Shown piece by piece: positions 1-10,105 of a DNA stretch of 35,677 nt (within the stretch, counting starts at the first letter, position 1; every line of letters begins with the position of its first letter). The DNA lies in contig CALLVX010000054.1 in the NCBI GenBank assembly GCA_938010765.1, positions 1 through 35,677 of the forward strand, given 5' to 3'. The notes beneath the pieces were generated by a model that worked only from the letters and a program-made list of their open reading frames with translations, was not told where the DNA came from and searched no databases. This DNA comes from an uncultured Flavobacteriaceae bacterium (GTDB taxonomy: Bacteria > Bacteroidota > Bacteroidia > Flavobacteriales > Flavobacteriaceae). The position numbers and the translations under genes are program-made.

Positions 1-2186
1 GCACACTTATAGGCTGGGCAAGCCTTTCCAGTCTTCAACCAAATGTATCGTTCAGCGCGGGAAATAGCACCTATTGTGCTGGGGAACCAGGACGACAAGA
101 GCTGGTTGATACCTACGGATGGCAGATAACAGATGGAGGAAAAGAATGCCCCGCCGAAGAATGCACCAATGATCTTGCAAACGAGGATCCAGCCATCATA
201 TTACCTTCGGGTACTTTTACGGCTGGGGGGGATTTTGCTCTTGGGACATCCACTGAAACCTTTGGAAGTCCGTGTGCTCTTGCAGTAATCAATGAAGATG
301 CGAACCAACCTTGGGCACGCTACCAAATTGCAATCGACTTGGCCGCACAAGGGATATCATCTGGAGATGAGCTATTCATTGGGATTGACGGAAATGGTGT
401 GGAAGGAACCGCTCGCTTTGAATTGGTACAAGATAGCAGGCCCAATAGCTGGATTGCCTCTAAAACGTTCGGTGATGGTTGGAGTCGCTATGAACAGACC
501 GTGACCGTCCCGGCGAACATAACGACCCTTGATATCTGGTTGTTCAGTAATTTCGGTGACGATACCGCCGGTATTGGACTATATGACAATCTTAGTGTAG
601 TGAACCTAAGTGCAGGGCCCAAGCTAGAAAGTGTTAACATGGTTATTGGTATTCCAGGGGAACCTATTGTAGAAGGGAAGACCTTGGTAGATGGTAGTAA
701 TATAGATCCTATTAAGGATGCGGGAGGCTATAACTTTGACCTTCGCGCCAATACCAACGAACTTACCCAAAGTGTGGTGTTTCAGCTTACAGGAGATGTA
801 ACATGGGATACAACCGATAACGCGGCTCCGTTTTATCTTTTCGGTGAAGAAACCATTTTTGAGGGAGCGAACCTTCCGGAAGGCAACTACCAGTTACAAA
901 TAACTCCCTATGATGGGGTGGCGGGTAGTGGAAACGCCGGCAGTACAGAGACATTAGATTTTACCGTTGGTATCGTGGGGCAGGGAGAATGTCCAAATGA
1001 CTTGGCCAATGAAGAGGCCGAAATTGTATTGCCAGCCGGTACCTTTACCGCCGGTGGTGATCGTGCTATTGGTACTTCAACCAATACCAATGGGAGCCTT
1101 TGTGCGTTGGAGGTTATCAACGATGATGATTCACAACCCTGGGCGCGTTACCAGATTGCCATTGACCTTGAAACTCATGGAATTGTTGCCGGTGATCGGC
1201 TTTTTGTTGGAGTCGATGGAAATGGCGCACGCGGAACTGCGCGCTTTGAATTGGTAAAGGACGGCAGGCCTAATAGTTGGATTGCGTCGAAAACCTTCGG
1301 TGATGGTTGGAGCCGCTATGAGCAGACGGTGACCGTCCCTGAAAACATAACGACTCTTGATATATGGTTGTTCAGTAATTTTGGCAATGACACTGCTGGT
1401 GTTGGTATATACGACAATCTTACGGTACGTGTAGCGCAAGGGGAATGCCCTGATGATTTGATCAATGAGGATACGGGCATCATATTGCCTAGTGGTACCT
1501 TTACTGCCGGCGGCGACCGTGCCGTAGGTACGTCTTCTGAGACGAATGGGAGTGATTGCGCGCTTGAGGTTGTCAATGATGAATCGGCACAGCCCTGGGC
1601 GAGATACCAAATTGCAATCGACCTGGAGGCACAAGGAATTTCAGCTGGCGACCAGCTCTTCGTCGGTATCGATGGAAACAGTTCGCGCGGTACCGCACGT
1701 TTTGAACTCGTACAAGATAGTAGACCCAATAGCTGGTTGGTTTCAAAAACGTTTGACGCGGGCTGGAGCCGATTTGAGGTAACAGTGACCGTCCCGGACA
1801 ATATTGAAACCCTGGATATTTGGTTGTTCAGTAATTTTGGTGACGATGCGCCAGGTACTGGTATCTATGATAATCTAACGGTGGCTAATTTAAGCGCAAA
1901 CAATAGTGCCAAGAGCAATGGAACAAAAGACTTAGATGGACTTAGCATCTATCCGAACCCGGCTGAGAGCGTCGCTAAGATAGCTTTCAAAACACCCACC
2001 GACATAAGTATCTTGTACGTTTATGATATGGTTGGAGGTCTCGTTGCGAAGACAGCTGTAGATGAAGACCGGCAAACACAGGGCTACAACCTTGACGTAC
2101 ATGGACTTCCAGTTGGTACTTATATCATCCTTGCAACAAATGAGCAGGGACAGCAGTTCAGGAAACAGTTGGTGATTAAAAGATAA
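1..2186 (+). CDS. Secreted multidomain surface protein, T9SS sorted (5'-truncated by window edge)
   Basis: Open reading frame from base 3 with no stop before 2184-2186; the true start lies left of the window. The first ~45 codons match the end of the BspA/DUF285 cassette of the next gene (around 7460-7610). Then come a ~150-aa beta-sandwich-like repeat (about 159-614), a ~115-aa linker domain containing NVNMVIGIPGEP-like and RAN(T/S)-x-x-TQSVVF motifs (about 630-985), two more beta-sandwich repeats (987-1434 and 1437-1895), and a C-terminal T9SS type A sorting domain (about 1929-2183, motif YPNPA, ending in KQLVIKR). The repeats carry conserved PWARYQIAIDL and TTLDIWLFSNF segments, suggestive of carbohydrate- or surface-binding modules; ligand unknown. 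It is a paralogue of the next gene in the same domain order, so an off-window catalytic domain is likely but not seen. Exported across the outer membrane and anchored or released by T9SS. Confidence 0.85.
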   Translation, partial: TLIGWASLSSLQPNVSFSAGNSTYCAGEPGRQELVDTYGWQITDGGKECPAEECTNDLANEDPAIILPSGTFTAGGDFALGTSTETFGSPCALAVINEDANQPWARYQIAIDLAAQGISSGDELFIGIDGNGVEGTARFELVQDSRPNSWIASKTFGDGWSRYEQTVTVPANITTLDIWLFSNFGDDTAGIGLYDNLSVVNLSAGPKLESVNMVIGIPGEPIVEGKTLVDGSNIDPIKDAGGYNFDLRANTNELTQSVVFQLTGDVTWDTTDNAAPFYLFGEETIFEGANLPEGNYQLQITPYDGVAGSGNAGSTETLDFTVGIVGQGECPNDLANEEAEIVLPAGTFTAGGDRAIGTSTNTNGSLCALEVINDDDSQPWARYQIAIDLETHGIVAGDRLFVGVDGNGARGTARFELVKDGRPNSWIASKTFGDGWSRYEQTVTVPENITTLDIWLFSNFGNDTAGVGIYDNLTVRVAQGECPDDLINEDTGIILPSGTFTAGGDRAVGTSSETNGSDCALEVVNDESAQPWARYQIAIDLEAQGISAGDQLFVGIDGNSSRGTARFELVQDSRPNSWLVSKTFDAGWSRFEVTVTVPDNIETLDIWLFSNFGDDAPGTGIYDNLTVANLSANNSAKSNGTKDLDGLSIYPNPAESVAKIAFKTPTDISILYVYDMVGGLVAKTAVDEDRQTQGYNLDVHGLPVGTYIILATNEQGQQFRKQLVIKR
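159..1895 (+). repeat. Three beta-sandwich domain repeats with one linker domain
   Basis: Units at about 159-614, 987-1434 and 1437-1895 each encode a ~150-aa domain opening with a Cys followed by a DL-x-NE segment, then GTFTAGGD, CALEV, PWARYQIAIDL, RPNSW, WSRYE and IYDNL motifs. The copies are close at nucleotide level, and closely resemble three copies in the downstream gene. The linker domain at about 630-985 separates units 1 and 2 only. Confidence 0.8.
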
Positions 2187-2194
2187 TAACAATT

Positions 2195-2218
2195 AAAGGA
2201 ACCAATTTTGGTCCCTTT
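2195..2218 (+). terminator. Rho-independent terminator after the first surface-protein gene
   Basis: Stem AAAGGAACC / GGTCCCTTT with one A-C mismatch and loop AATTTT, nine bases after the TAA stop, ending in a short T-run. Confidence 0.6.
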
Positions 2219-2400
2219 TGCTTTACACGAGAATTGATGCTTAACTAATCTTTTCTTGCTAAACTTTGAGGAATTGTTTTTAGCGAACGTGTAGTATTCT
2301 TCTTTAGCTTTAACGACTATGTTCTAAGTTAATCGATTTTAATGGAAATTCATCGACCAGCGGCGTATTTTAGCGAAGTTAGATTAAGACCAACCGCCAT

Positions 2401-5400
2401 ATGAAACAATTTTATCCTAGAGTTGCTCTCCTAACCATTGCAGTACCCTTGATTTTTACTTTCAATCTTCAGGCCCAACAAGGTTTTGGAGAACCCGTAA
2501 GGGGTTTAAAACTTTTTGAGCAGACCAGTTTTCGTGCAGCTCCTCTCAGTAATGAACAGCTGTTGGCTACAGAAATACCGCTTGGTTCCCAAAATGTTTT
2601 TGTAGCAAAAACTACTACTGTAGATGATATAGGGTATACCCATGAAAAATACCAGCAGTATTATAACGGTTATAAGGTCGAGTTTGGTGAAACCACCATA
2701 CATAGACAAAAGGGAGCGCTACGGTCGTTGTCTTATAGTACTTTCAATGTAGAAGGGCTGAGTAATTCAACCTCGCTTAGTGTTCAACAGGCCTTTGAAA
2801 GAGCTACCGCTTTTGTTGGAGCAAGCAAATATGTATGGGAAGATGTTGAAGAAGCACAGTTTCATTCATACGAGCGACCAAAAGGCGAGTTGGTTGTTTT
2901 TCCAAATATTACTGATAACAATGACAATGCCGTTATGGCCTATAAGTTCGATGTGTATGCGGTTGAACCCTTATATAGGTCAGAAATATATGTGAATGCC
3001 AATACAGGAACCATCTTGTTCGAGAATAAAATCATCCATCATGCCGATCTTATCGCAAGTGGGCCAAGTTTATATAATGGTATTGTTTCGTTTACCGCTA
3101 ACAACGATTCTGGTAACCATGTATTGCGTCAAATTCAAAACAGGAATGGGATAAATACCTATAACATGAATAGTGGTACGGACTATGATACAGCTACTGA
3201 TTTTAGCAGTGCTAGCAATGTGTTCGGTCAAGAAACAACGACTGGTATACAGACCCACTGGGGAACCGAACAAACCTATAACTATTTTCTGGAGAAGCAT
3301 GGTCGTAATTCGTATGACAATAATGGGGCGGCTCTTAATTCCTATGTTAGTTACCGCTCTGGATATGCAAATGCATTTTGGAATGGTGCGGTTATGACCT
3401 ACGGAGATGGTGATGGCATTACCAGCGGGCCTTGGGTTGCCATAGATATTGTGGGGCATGAAATTTCTCACGCGGTAACCGAGTATTCCGCTAACTTGAT
3501 TTATAGTTACGAATCGGGAGCTCTCAACGAATCATTTTCGGATATTTTTGGCGAAATGGTTGAAAATTATGCTTTGGGATCTAATAACTGGCTTGCAAAT
3601 CATGATATCGGTTTAGGAGGAAATAGTGGTGCGATTCGCTCAATGGCGAACCCCAACCAATTTAGCCATCCAGATACGTATAAAGGTGACTATTGGGTTG
3701 CTAGCGCCTTTGATAATGGAGGGGTGCATTTTAACTCAGGGGTGCAGAATAAATGGTTTTATCTGTTAGCGAACGGAGAAAGTGGTGTGAACGATAATGG
3801 TGATTCATATATGGTAGAAGCCATTGGTTTGGAAAAGGCTGCAGCGATAGCCTATCGAAACCTTACGGTTTATCTTTCACGCTTTTCACAATTTAACGAT
3901 GCGCGTCTAGGAGCCATTCAGGCTGCTAGAGATCTCTATGGTGTTGACAGTTTAGAGGAAATAGCGGTTACCAACGCTTGGTATGCTGTAGGTGTTGGGG
4001 AAAAGTATCAAATTTGTGATGAGAATTTTGAAAATGAAGATGATAGTGTGGTATTGGGAACGCCAACCTTTGTTAGTGGTCTTGATTTTATAGCTGGAAC
4101 GACCACCGATACAAACGACAGTTATTGCGCTTTACAAGTGTCGAATTCAGATACGAGCGAACCTTGGGCCCGTTTAAGCATACCAATTGATTTAGAACAA
4201 AACGGTCTCGTTGCAGGGGATATACTGGTTATAGGAATAGATGGTCGAGGAGAGGATGGTTATGCCAGGGTAGAATTGAACCAGAATAACGTACCAAATA
4301 CATCGTTGTTTTTTAAATCTTTTGGGGTTGAATGGAGTAGGGCCGAAAATGAAGTAATAGTGCCGGAAGGTGTTAATACCCTTGATCTTTGGCTTTTTAG
4401 TAATTACAAAGCGCAGACCGGGTCGACCTCGGTCTATGATAATTTGTCGGTAAAAAAGGTAGATTATACTGCCGATTTTGTTACGACATGGAAAACGGAT
4501 AACCAAGGAAGCTCAAATGATAACCAATTGACCATTCCTTATTCGGGTGCTGGAGCATATTCGATTGATTGGGGAGATGGCACCGTCGATAGAAATGTTT
4601 CAACCACCATGACCCATACATATGAAGCTGTTGGTGCCTACCAGGTTCGCATCAGTGAAAGATTCGACCAGATCGGTCATGGTTTTTCCAAGGACCGCAA
4701 CAAACTTGTTTCTATTGATCAATGGGGAAAAAATAGATGGACTTCCTTGTCCTATGCTTTTGCAAATTGTAAAAATGTTCGGATTCTTGCCACAGATATA
4801 CCAGATTTGTCGATTGTTACTTCTTTGAGCGGTTTGTTCTTTGAAGCCGACCTCATAAACTATGATATCAGCAATTGGGAAACTAGTGGCATTACAGATA
4901 TGTCAAGTATGTTTAGAGGCGCAAATTCTTTTGACCAAGACCTCTCGAATCTCGATATCTCCTCGGTAAGAAACTTCGATTATGCGCTCTCTTTTTCCGG
5001 ACTTAGTTCCGAAAACTATGACAAGATCTTGACTAGTTGGGGAAATCGCGAAGGTCTAAGTTCAAATGTGGCTTTTGGAGCCGAGGGTATTACCTTTTGC
5101 GAAGGGCGGGAAGCCCGTCAAAGACTAATCGACACCTATAATTGGAATATTAACGATGCAGGGATTGCGTGCCCCAACTCGATACCCTTTTTGAGTACTT
5201 GGCAGATAGGCATCCAAGGAGGACAAAACAATGAAAAGTTGACCATCCCATACCCTGGATCAGGGACCTATACCATAGATTGGGGAGATGGTACTTCAAA
5301 CAGTGATATTAGATCGATAATAACCCATAGCTATGCCGCTGCGGGAACCTATCAAGTAAGTATCAGCGGTACCTATCCAAGGATAACTTTTGGAGATTCA

Positions 5401-8400
5401 GAACATAGAGCCAAGCTGGTCTCCGTAGATCAATGGGGCGATACAAAATGGTCGTCAACTAGCAGAGCATTTATAGATTGTCCTAACGTACAAATATTGG
5501 CTGCCGATACACCAGATCTTTCATTTGTTTACTCAACGGCCTACATGTTTTACAATGCAAATAAAATCAATGTAGATATTAACGATTGGGCTACTGGGAA
5601 TGTTAGGGATATGAGTTACATGTTTTATGGAGCAACTGATTTCGATCAAGATCTGTCGAACTTAGACATTGGATCGGTTACCAGTATGATTGGCATGTTC
5701 TCCAATTCAGGACTTAGTTCCACAAATTATGACGGTATGCTCATCTCTTGGTCAGAACTAGAAGGATTAAATAGTAGGGTTTCCGTTGGTGCTGATGGTA
5801 TTAACTACTGTGAGGGAGCTGCGGCCCGTAAGAAATTGATCGATACCTATAGCTGGTATTTTAGTGATGCTGGGTTGGCCTGTTCTAGTACAATTCCCTT
5901 TATGACCAGCTGGAAGACCGACAACCCAGGCAGTTCGAACGATAACCAAATTACGATTCCGTACCCCGGTTCGGGTAATTACAGTATTGATTGGGGAGAC
6001 GGCGCTACAACTACTGATGTCTCTGAAACCATGACTCATACCTATAATGCGATAGGCACCTACCAAATACGTATTTTGGGTACGTATCCCAGAATAACAT
6101 TTGGCAATTCTAGCGACAGTAACAAATTGGTCTCCGTAGACCAATGGGGCGATATGCAATGGCCCACTATGGAAAATGCTTTTGCAGGATGTTCTAATGT
6201 ACGAATAGTGGCCGAGGATGTGCCTGATCTTTCGTTTACGACCTCACTAAGATATATGTTCTCGAATGCCGATAGTATGAACGAAGATATCAGTGGCTGG
6301 GATGTTAGTTCCATTATTACGATGTATGCGATGTTTCAGAATGCAGATAATTTCAACCAGGATATTAGTAGCTGGGATACTGGTAAGGTAACAGACATGA
6401 GCTATGTATTTAATCAAGCTGACAGATTTGACCAAGATCTTTCCAATCTAGATATTTCGTCGGTTACCTCTTTGAGGGATATGTTCTCATATTCGGGGTT
6501 AAGCAATGAGAATTATGATAGTATGCTGATTTCTTGGTCCGAGCTTGAGGGGTTGAACAACTATGTTTCTTTAGGAGCCTTAGGAATTAATTACTGTGAA
6601 GGTTCTGAAGCCCGACAAGCCTTGATTGATAACTACAATTGGTATATCAATGACGCAGGTTTAGAGTGTTCTAGCCTTCCTTTTATCACTGTTTGGAAAA
6701 CGAATAATCCGGGAAGTTCAGATGACAATCAAATTTTATTTCCACTATTTACCGATGGAAATGGGTCTTACCAGGTTGACTGGGGAGATGGTGCTATGAG
6801 TACCGGTGAAGTAGAATTGGCTGGGCACACCTACGAGACCCCTGGTACGTATACGGTAACGGTAACGGGTTATTTTCCAAGAATATCTTTTATGGATCAG
6901 TTAGATAAACTTAAGTTGATTGAAGTAAAACAATGGGGCAACAACTCCTGGGAAGATGTGAACTCCGCATTTTCAGGTTGTGCAAACATGCAGGTTACGG
7001 CTACTGATACTCCTAATCTTTCTAGAGTAACAAGCCTATTTAACATGTTTTATGACTGTAGTTCCCTTGAGGATAACCCAAGTTTCAATGAGTGGGACGT
7101 AAGTTCTATTACCAACATGAGAGGGCTCTTTTATCAAAGTAGTTTTGACTCGAACATTGCCGACTGGGATATGTCAAATGTTGAGGTCACCACAGAGATG
7201 TTCTCCTTGTCCCCTTTTAATCAAGATGTTACGAATTGGAACGTTTCCAAGGTTGTTTATATGGAGAATATGTTTTCTTATACCCCATTTAACCAGGATA
7301 TTTCGGGTTGGGACGTATCAAGGGTCGAACAAATGAGCTCGATGTTCTTCGAAGCCGTTTCGTTCGATCAGGACTTGGGCGATTGGAATGTTTCGCAAGT
7401 GAAAAGAATGAATTTCATATTAGGAAACGCCGGTTTATCTACCGAAAATTATGACAGCACCCTATTAGGTTGGGCCAGTCTTCCCAGCGTTCAGATGAAT
7501 GTGGATTTTAACGCGGGAAATAGCACGTATTGTTTTGGAGAGGAAGCCCGGCAAGAGTTAGTAGATACCTTTGGATGGAATATTTTAGATGCAGGTAGAG
7601 GATGCCAAGGCGATGAGTGTGTTGATTATTTGGCCAATGAAGATCCAGGTATCATATTAGCTGCCGGTACCTTTGCCGCAGGAGGAGACCTTGCGATAGC
7701 TACTTCCATTGATACAAACGGCAGCCCTTGCGCTTTGGAGGTAATCAATAATGATGTAAACCAGCCCTGGGCACGCTACCGGATAGCGATTAATCTTGAA
7801 GAACAAGGTATTTCGGCCGGGGATGAGCTCTTCTTCGGAATCGATGGTAACAGTTCTCGCGGTACGGCCCGTTTTGAATTGGTTCAAGACAACAGGCCGA
7901 ACAGTTGGATCGTTTCCAATACGTTTGGAGATGGTTGGAGCCGTTATGAACAGACGGTGACGGTTCCCGAATGCATTACAACCTTGGATATATGGCTGTT
8001 CAGTAATTTTGCTAGTGATACTTCCGGTAGAGGTATTTACGATAACCTTACTGTAGTGAACTTAAGTGTCGTACCAGAGCTGCCAACCGTCAATAACGTA
8101 AATATGGTCGTCGGTATTGAACCAGGTTTACCGCTTGATGATGGGAAGATTTTAGTAGACGGCGCAAATATTGATCCCCTCAACGATGCTGGCGGGTTTG
8201 CATATGATTTTCGCGCCAATACCAGTGCCAATACCCAAAGTGTAGCATTTCAACTTACAGGGGATGTTACGAAAGAAAGGGTTGATTCAACTGTTCCATT
8301 TTTTCTATATGGGGAGGATTCCTTTTTCAATAGGGAGAACCTTCCCGAAGGTTCTTATACCTTAAGTTTGACACCTTATGATTGTCCCGATGGTACGGGC

Positions 8401-10038
8401 AATGCAGGCCCTACCGAGACCATCAACTTTACGGTGCGCGTTATCGGGCAAGAGGAATGTCCGGACGATCTACTTAATGAGCATCCGGATATGGTATTAC
8501 CGGCCGGAACGTTCACTGCTGGTGGTGATCGTGCCATTGGTACTTCTACAAGTACGAACGGAAGTAATTGTGCAATCGAGGTAATTAATGACGATTCGAA
8601 CCAGCCTTGGGCCCGCTATCAGATAGCGATTGATCTAGTGGCACAGGGGGTTTCAGCTGGGGATCGGCTTTTTATAGGAATCGACGGGAGCAGTGCTCGC
8701 GGTATTGCCCGCTTCGAGTTGGTACAGGACAACCGGCCGAACAGTTGGCTAGCCTCCAGAACGTTTAATATTGGTTGGAGCCACTATGAACAGACGGTGA
8801 CCGTTCCTGAGGATATCACGACCTTGGATATATGGTTGTTTAGTAACTTCGGAAGCGATGCAGCGGGAGTGGGTATCTATGATAACCTAAAAGTAATCAA
8901 TCTGAGTGCCCAACCTGAACTACCAAAAATTGAAAACGTCAATATGGTAATCGGCATTCCGGGAGAACCCATTTCAGATGGTAAGGTCTTGGTAGAGGGT
9001 GGTAATATCGACCCGATCAACGATGCAGGCGGAACTAACTTTGATCTGCGCGCCAATAGTGATGCCCTTACCCAAAGCGTCGTGTTCGAGCTTACGGGAG
9101 ATTCGATAAAAAATATGACCGATTCGGCCGCACCATTTTATCTTTTTGGAGAAGATACGATCTTCGAAGGCGCGAACCTCCCCGAAGGGAACTACCAATT
9201 ACAAGTGACCCCTTATGAAGGTCCCGATGCCTCGGGCAACGCAGGCCCTACTATGACTATCAACTTCACCGTGCGTATTATAGGGCAGGAGGAATGTCCG
9301 GACGATCTGCCCAACGAGAATCCAGATATTGTGTTACCGGTGGGAACCTTTACTGCCGGTGGTGACCATGCCATTGGTACTTCGAATACTACCAATGGCA
9401 GTGATTGTGCATTGGAGGTGTTCAACGATGATTTGAACCAGCCTTGGGCACGCTACCAGATAGCGATCGATCTTACGGCGCAGGGCATCTCGGCAGGAGA
9501 CGAGCTCTTCATCGGAATCGACGGGAACAGTTCTCGCGGTACTGCCCGTTTTGAATTGGTACAGGACAGCAGGCCGAACAGCTGGATCATCTCCAAGAAC
9601 TTCGATGATAGGTGGAGCCGCTACGAGCAAACGGTGACGGTGCCAGAAGACATCACCACCCTCGACATTTGGCTGTTCAGCAACTTTGGCAGCGATGCAC
9701 CTGGAGTAGGTATTTACGATAACCTAACAGTAATAAATCTGAGTGCTAACAGGCATAATGTTAAGCAATCTGATGCGGAAGAGACTGCAAGATTGAATAT
9801 TTATCCCAACCCTGCGCAACGCATTGCGAATATAGCATTTGAACCACCGACTACCATACGCCTGTTATCTGTATATGATATGGTAGGGCGATTGGTAGCA
9901 AATGCAAAGGTTGATGAGGTTGCAAAAGAACAGGGCTATGGCCTTGATGTGCATGGGCTACCAGTTGGTGCTTATGTCATCATCGCTACCAACAACAAAG
10001 GACAGCAGTTTAGAGAACAATTACTGATCAAGCGTTGA
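2401..10038 (+). CDS. Giant M4 (thermolysin-family) metalloprotease with BspA-like cassettes and T9SS sorting domain
   Basis: 2545 aa. Signal peptide about aa 1-25 (cut after LQA). FTP/PepSY-type propeptide about 40-210. M4 catalytic domain about 225-537: zinc site H353-E-I-S-H357 with third ligand E377 (same 20-residue spacing as thermolysin H146-E166) and the proton-donor-type His443 in GGVHFNSG, so the protease should be active. A beta-sandwich domain follows (about 540-690). Then four cassettes (starting near 693, 930, 1167 and 1428), each a PKD-like module (IDWGDG...THTY) plus BspA/DUF285 repeats (DISGWDVSxVxxMSxMF), ending near 1735. Three further beta-sandwich repeats (from about 1739, 2018 and 2298) alternate with two linker domains. 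T9SS type A tail about 2465-2545 (YPNPA, ends LLIKR). Likely a cell-surface or secreted endopeptidase with binding repeats for polymers or other cells. ATG at 2401 is chosen because the signal peptide begins there. No convincing promoter was found in 2219-2400. Confidence 0.92.
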   Translation: MKQFYPRVALLTIAVPLIFTFNLQAQQGFGEPVRGLKLFEQTSFRAAPLSNEQLLATEIPLGSQNVFVAKTTTVDDIGYTHEKYQQYYNGYKVEFGETTIHRQKGALRSLSYSTFNVEGLSNSTSLSVQQAFERATAFVGASKYVWEDVEEAQFHSYERPKGELVVFPNITDNNDNAVMAYKFDVYAVEPLYRSEIYVNANTGTILFENKIIHHADLIASGPSLYNGIVSFTANNDSGNHVLRQIQNRNGINTYNMNSGTDYDTATDFSSASNVFGQETTTGIQTHWGTEQTYNYFLEKHGRNSYDNNGAALNSYVSYRSGYANAFWNGAVMTYGDGDGITSGPWVAIDIVGHEISHAVTEYSANLIYSYESGALNESFSDIFGEMVENYALGSNNWLANHDIGLGGNSGAIRSMANPNQFSHPDTYKGDYWVASAFDNGGVHFNSGVQNKWFYLLANGESGVNDNGDSYMVEAIGLEKAAAIAYRNLTVYLSRFSQFNDARLGAIQAARDLYGVDSLEEIAVTNAWYAVGVGEKYQICDENFENEDDSVVLGTPTFVSGLDFIAGTTTDTNDSYCALQVSNSDTSEPWARLSIPIDLEQNGLVAGDILVIGIDGRGEDGYARVELNQNNVPNTSLFFKSFGVEWSRAENEVIVPEGVNTLDLWLFSNYKAQTGSTSVYDNLSVKKVDYTADFVTTWKTDNQGSSNDNQLTIPYSGAGAYSIDWGDGTVDRNVSTTMTHTYEAVGAYQVRISERFDQIGHGFSKDRNKLVSIDQWGKNRWTSLSYAFANCKNVRILATDIPDLSIVTSLSGLFFEADLINYDISNWETSGITDMSSMFRGANSFDQDLSNLDISSVRNFDYALSFSGLSSENYDKILTSWGNREGLSSNVAFGAEGITFCEGREARQRLIDTYNWNINDAGIACPNSIPFLSTWQIGIQGGQNNEKLTIPYPGSGTYTIDWGDGTSNSDIRSIITHSYAAAGTYQVSISGTYPRITFGDSEHRAKLVSVDQWGDTKWSSTSRAFIDCPNVQILAADTPDLSFVYSTAYMFYNANKINVDINDWATGNVRDMSYMFYGATDFDQDLSNLDIGSVTSMIGMFSNSGLSSTNYDGMLISWSELEGLNSRVSVGADGINYCEGAAARKKLIDTYSWYFSDAGLACSSTIPFMTSWKTDNPGSSNDNQITIPYPGSGNYSIDWGDGATTTDVSETMTHTYNAIGTYQIRILGTYPRITFGNSSDSNKLVSVDQWGDMQWPTMENAFAGCSNVRIVAEDVPDLSFTTSLRYMFSNADSMNEDISGWDVSSIITMYAMFQNADNFNQDISSWDTGKVTDMSYVFNQADRFDQDLSNLDISSVTSLRDMFSYSGLSNENYDSMLISWSELEGLNNYVSLGALGINYCEGSEARQALIDNYNWYINDAGLECSSLPFITVWKTNNPGSSDDNQILFPLFTDGNGSYQVDWGDGAMSTGEVELAGHTYETPGTYTVTVTGYFPRISFMDQLDKLKLIEVKQWGNNSWEDVNSAFSGCANMQVTATDTPNLSRVTSLFNMFYDCSSLEDNPSFNEWDVSSITNMRGLFYQSSFDSNIADWDMSNVEVTTEMFSLSPFNQDVTNWNVSKVVYMENMFSYTPFNQDISGWDVSRVEQMSSMFFEAVSFDQDLGDWNVSQVKRMNFILGNAGLSTENYDSTLLGWASLPSVQMNVDFNAGNSTYCFGEEARQELVDTFGWNILDAGRGCQGDECVDYLANEDPGIILAAGTFAAGGDLAIATSIDTNGSPCALEVINNDVNQPWARYRIAINLEEQGISAGDELFFGIDGNSSRGTARFELVQDNRPNSWIVSNTFGDGWSRYEQTVTVPECITTLDIWLFSNFASDTSGRGIYDNLTVVNLSVVPELPTVNNVNMVVGIEPGLPLDDGKILVDGANIDPLNDAGGFAYDFRANTSANTQSVAFQLTGDVTKERVDSTVPFFLYGEDSFFNRENLPEGSYTLSLTPYDCPDGTGNAGPTETINFTVRVIGQEECPDDLLNEHPDMVLPAGTFTAGGDRAIGTSTSTNGSNCAIEVINDDSNQPWARYQIAIDLVAQGVSAGDRLFIGIDGSSARGIARFELVQDNRPNSWLASRTFNIGWSHYEQTVTVPEDITTLDIWLFSNFGSDAAGVGIYDNLKVINLSAQPELPKIENVNMVIGIPGEPISDGKVLVEGGNIDPINDAGGTNFDLRANSDALTQSVVFELTGDSIKNMTDSAAPFYLFGEDTIFEGANLPEGNYQLQVTPYEGPDASGNAGPTMTINFTVRIIGQEECPDDLPNENPDIVLPVGTFTAGGDHAIGTSNTTNGSDCALEVFNDDLNQPWARYQIAIDLTAQGISAGDELFIGIDGNSSRGTARFELVQDSRPNSWIISKNFDDRWSRYEQTVTVPEDITTLDIWLFSNFGSDAPGVGIYDNLTVINLSANRHNVKQSDAEETARLNIYPNPAQRIANIAFEPPTTIRLLSVYDMVGRLVANAKVDEVAKEQGYGLDVHGLPVGAYVIIATNNKGQQFREQLLIKR
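4480..7610 (+). repeat. Four PKD + BspA/DUF285 cassettes inside the protease gene
   Basis: Four units of about 700-930 bp begin with a TTWKTD/STWQIG/TSWKTD/TVWKTN segment and run through WGDG, then YF-MF-rich DUF285 repeats, and end with a conserved EARQ-L-D-(T/N)-Y/F-W segment. The fourth unit has extra DUF285 repeats. The unit order and similarity show internal cassette duplication. Confidence 0.85.
7609..9746 (+). repeat. Three beta-sandwich units alternating with two linker domains
   Basis: Beta-sandwich units at about 7609-8069, 8449-8910 and 9289-9746; linker domains at about 8095-8450 and 8935-9288. Long stretches are nearly identical between units and with the first gene (159-1895), for example the segments coding for PWARYQIAIDL and TTLDIWLFSNF. 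This is substrate for homologous recombination and for assembly collapse. Confidence 0.82.
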
Positions 10039-10056
10039 GCATGACACATAAAAAAG

Positions 10057-10087
10057 AAAAGGCCAACATCCATGATGTTGGCCTTTT
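10057..10087. terminator. Bidirectional terminator between protease gene and yebC
   Basis: Perfect 14-bp stem (AAAAGGCCAACATC / GATGTTGGCCTTTT) with a CAT loop, flanked by A-run and T-run, between the convergent genes. It can serve both strands. Confidence 0.93.
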
Positions 10088-10105
10088 ATTCTTTGCAAGC
10101 TTATA

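Noticed and set aside
1131..1801. Minus-strand open frames across the beta-sandwich repeats
   Set aside because: They recur wherever the repeats occur, which reflects repeat composition rather than genes.
4480..9746. CRISPR array
   Set aside because: The repeats are long protein-domain repeats in one open frame, with no short regularly spaced palindromic repeats or unique spacers; none was seen elsewhere.
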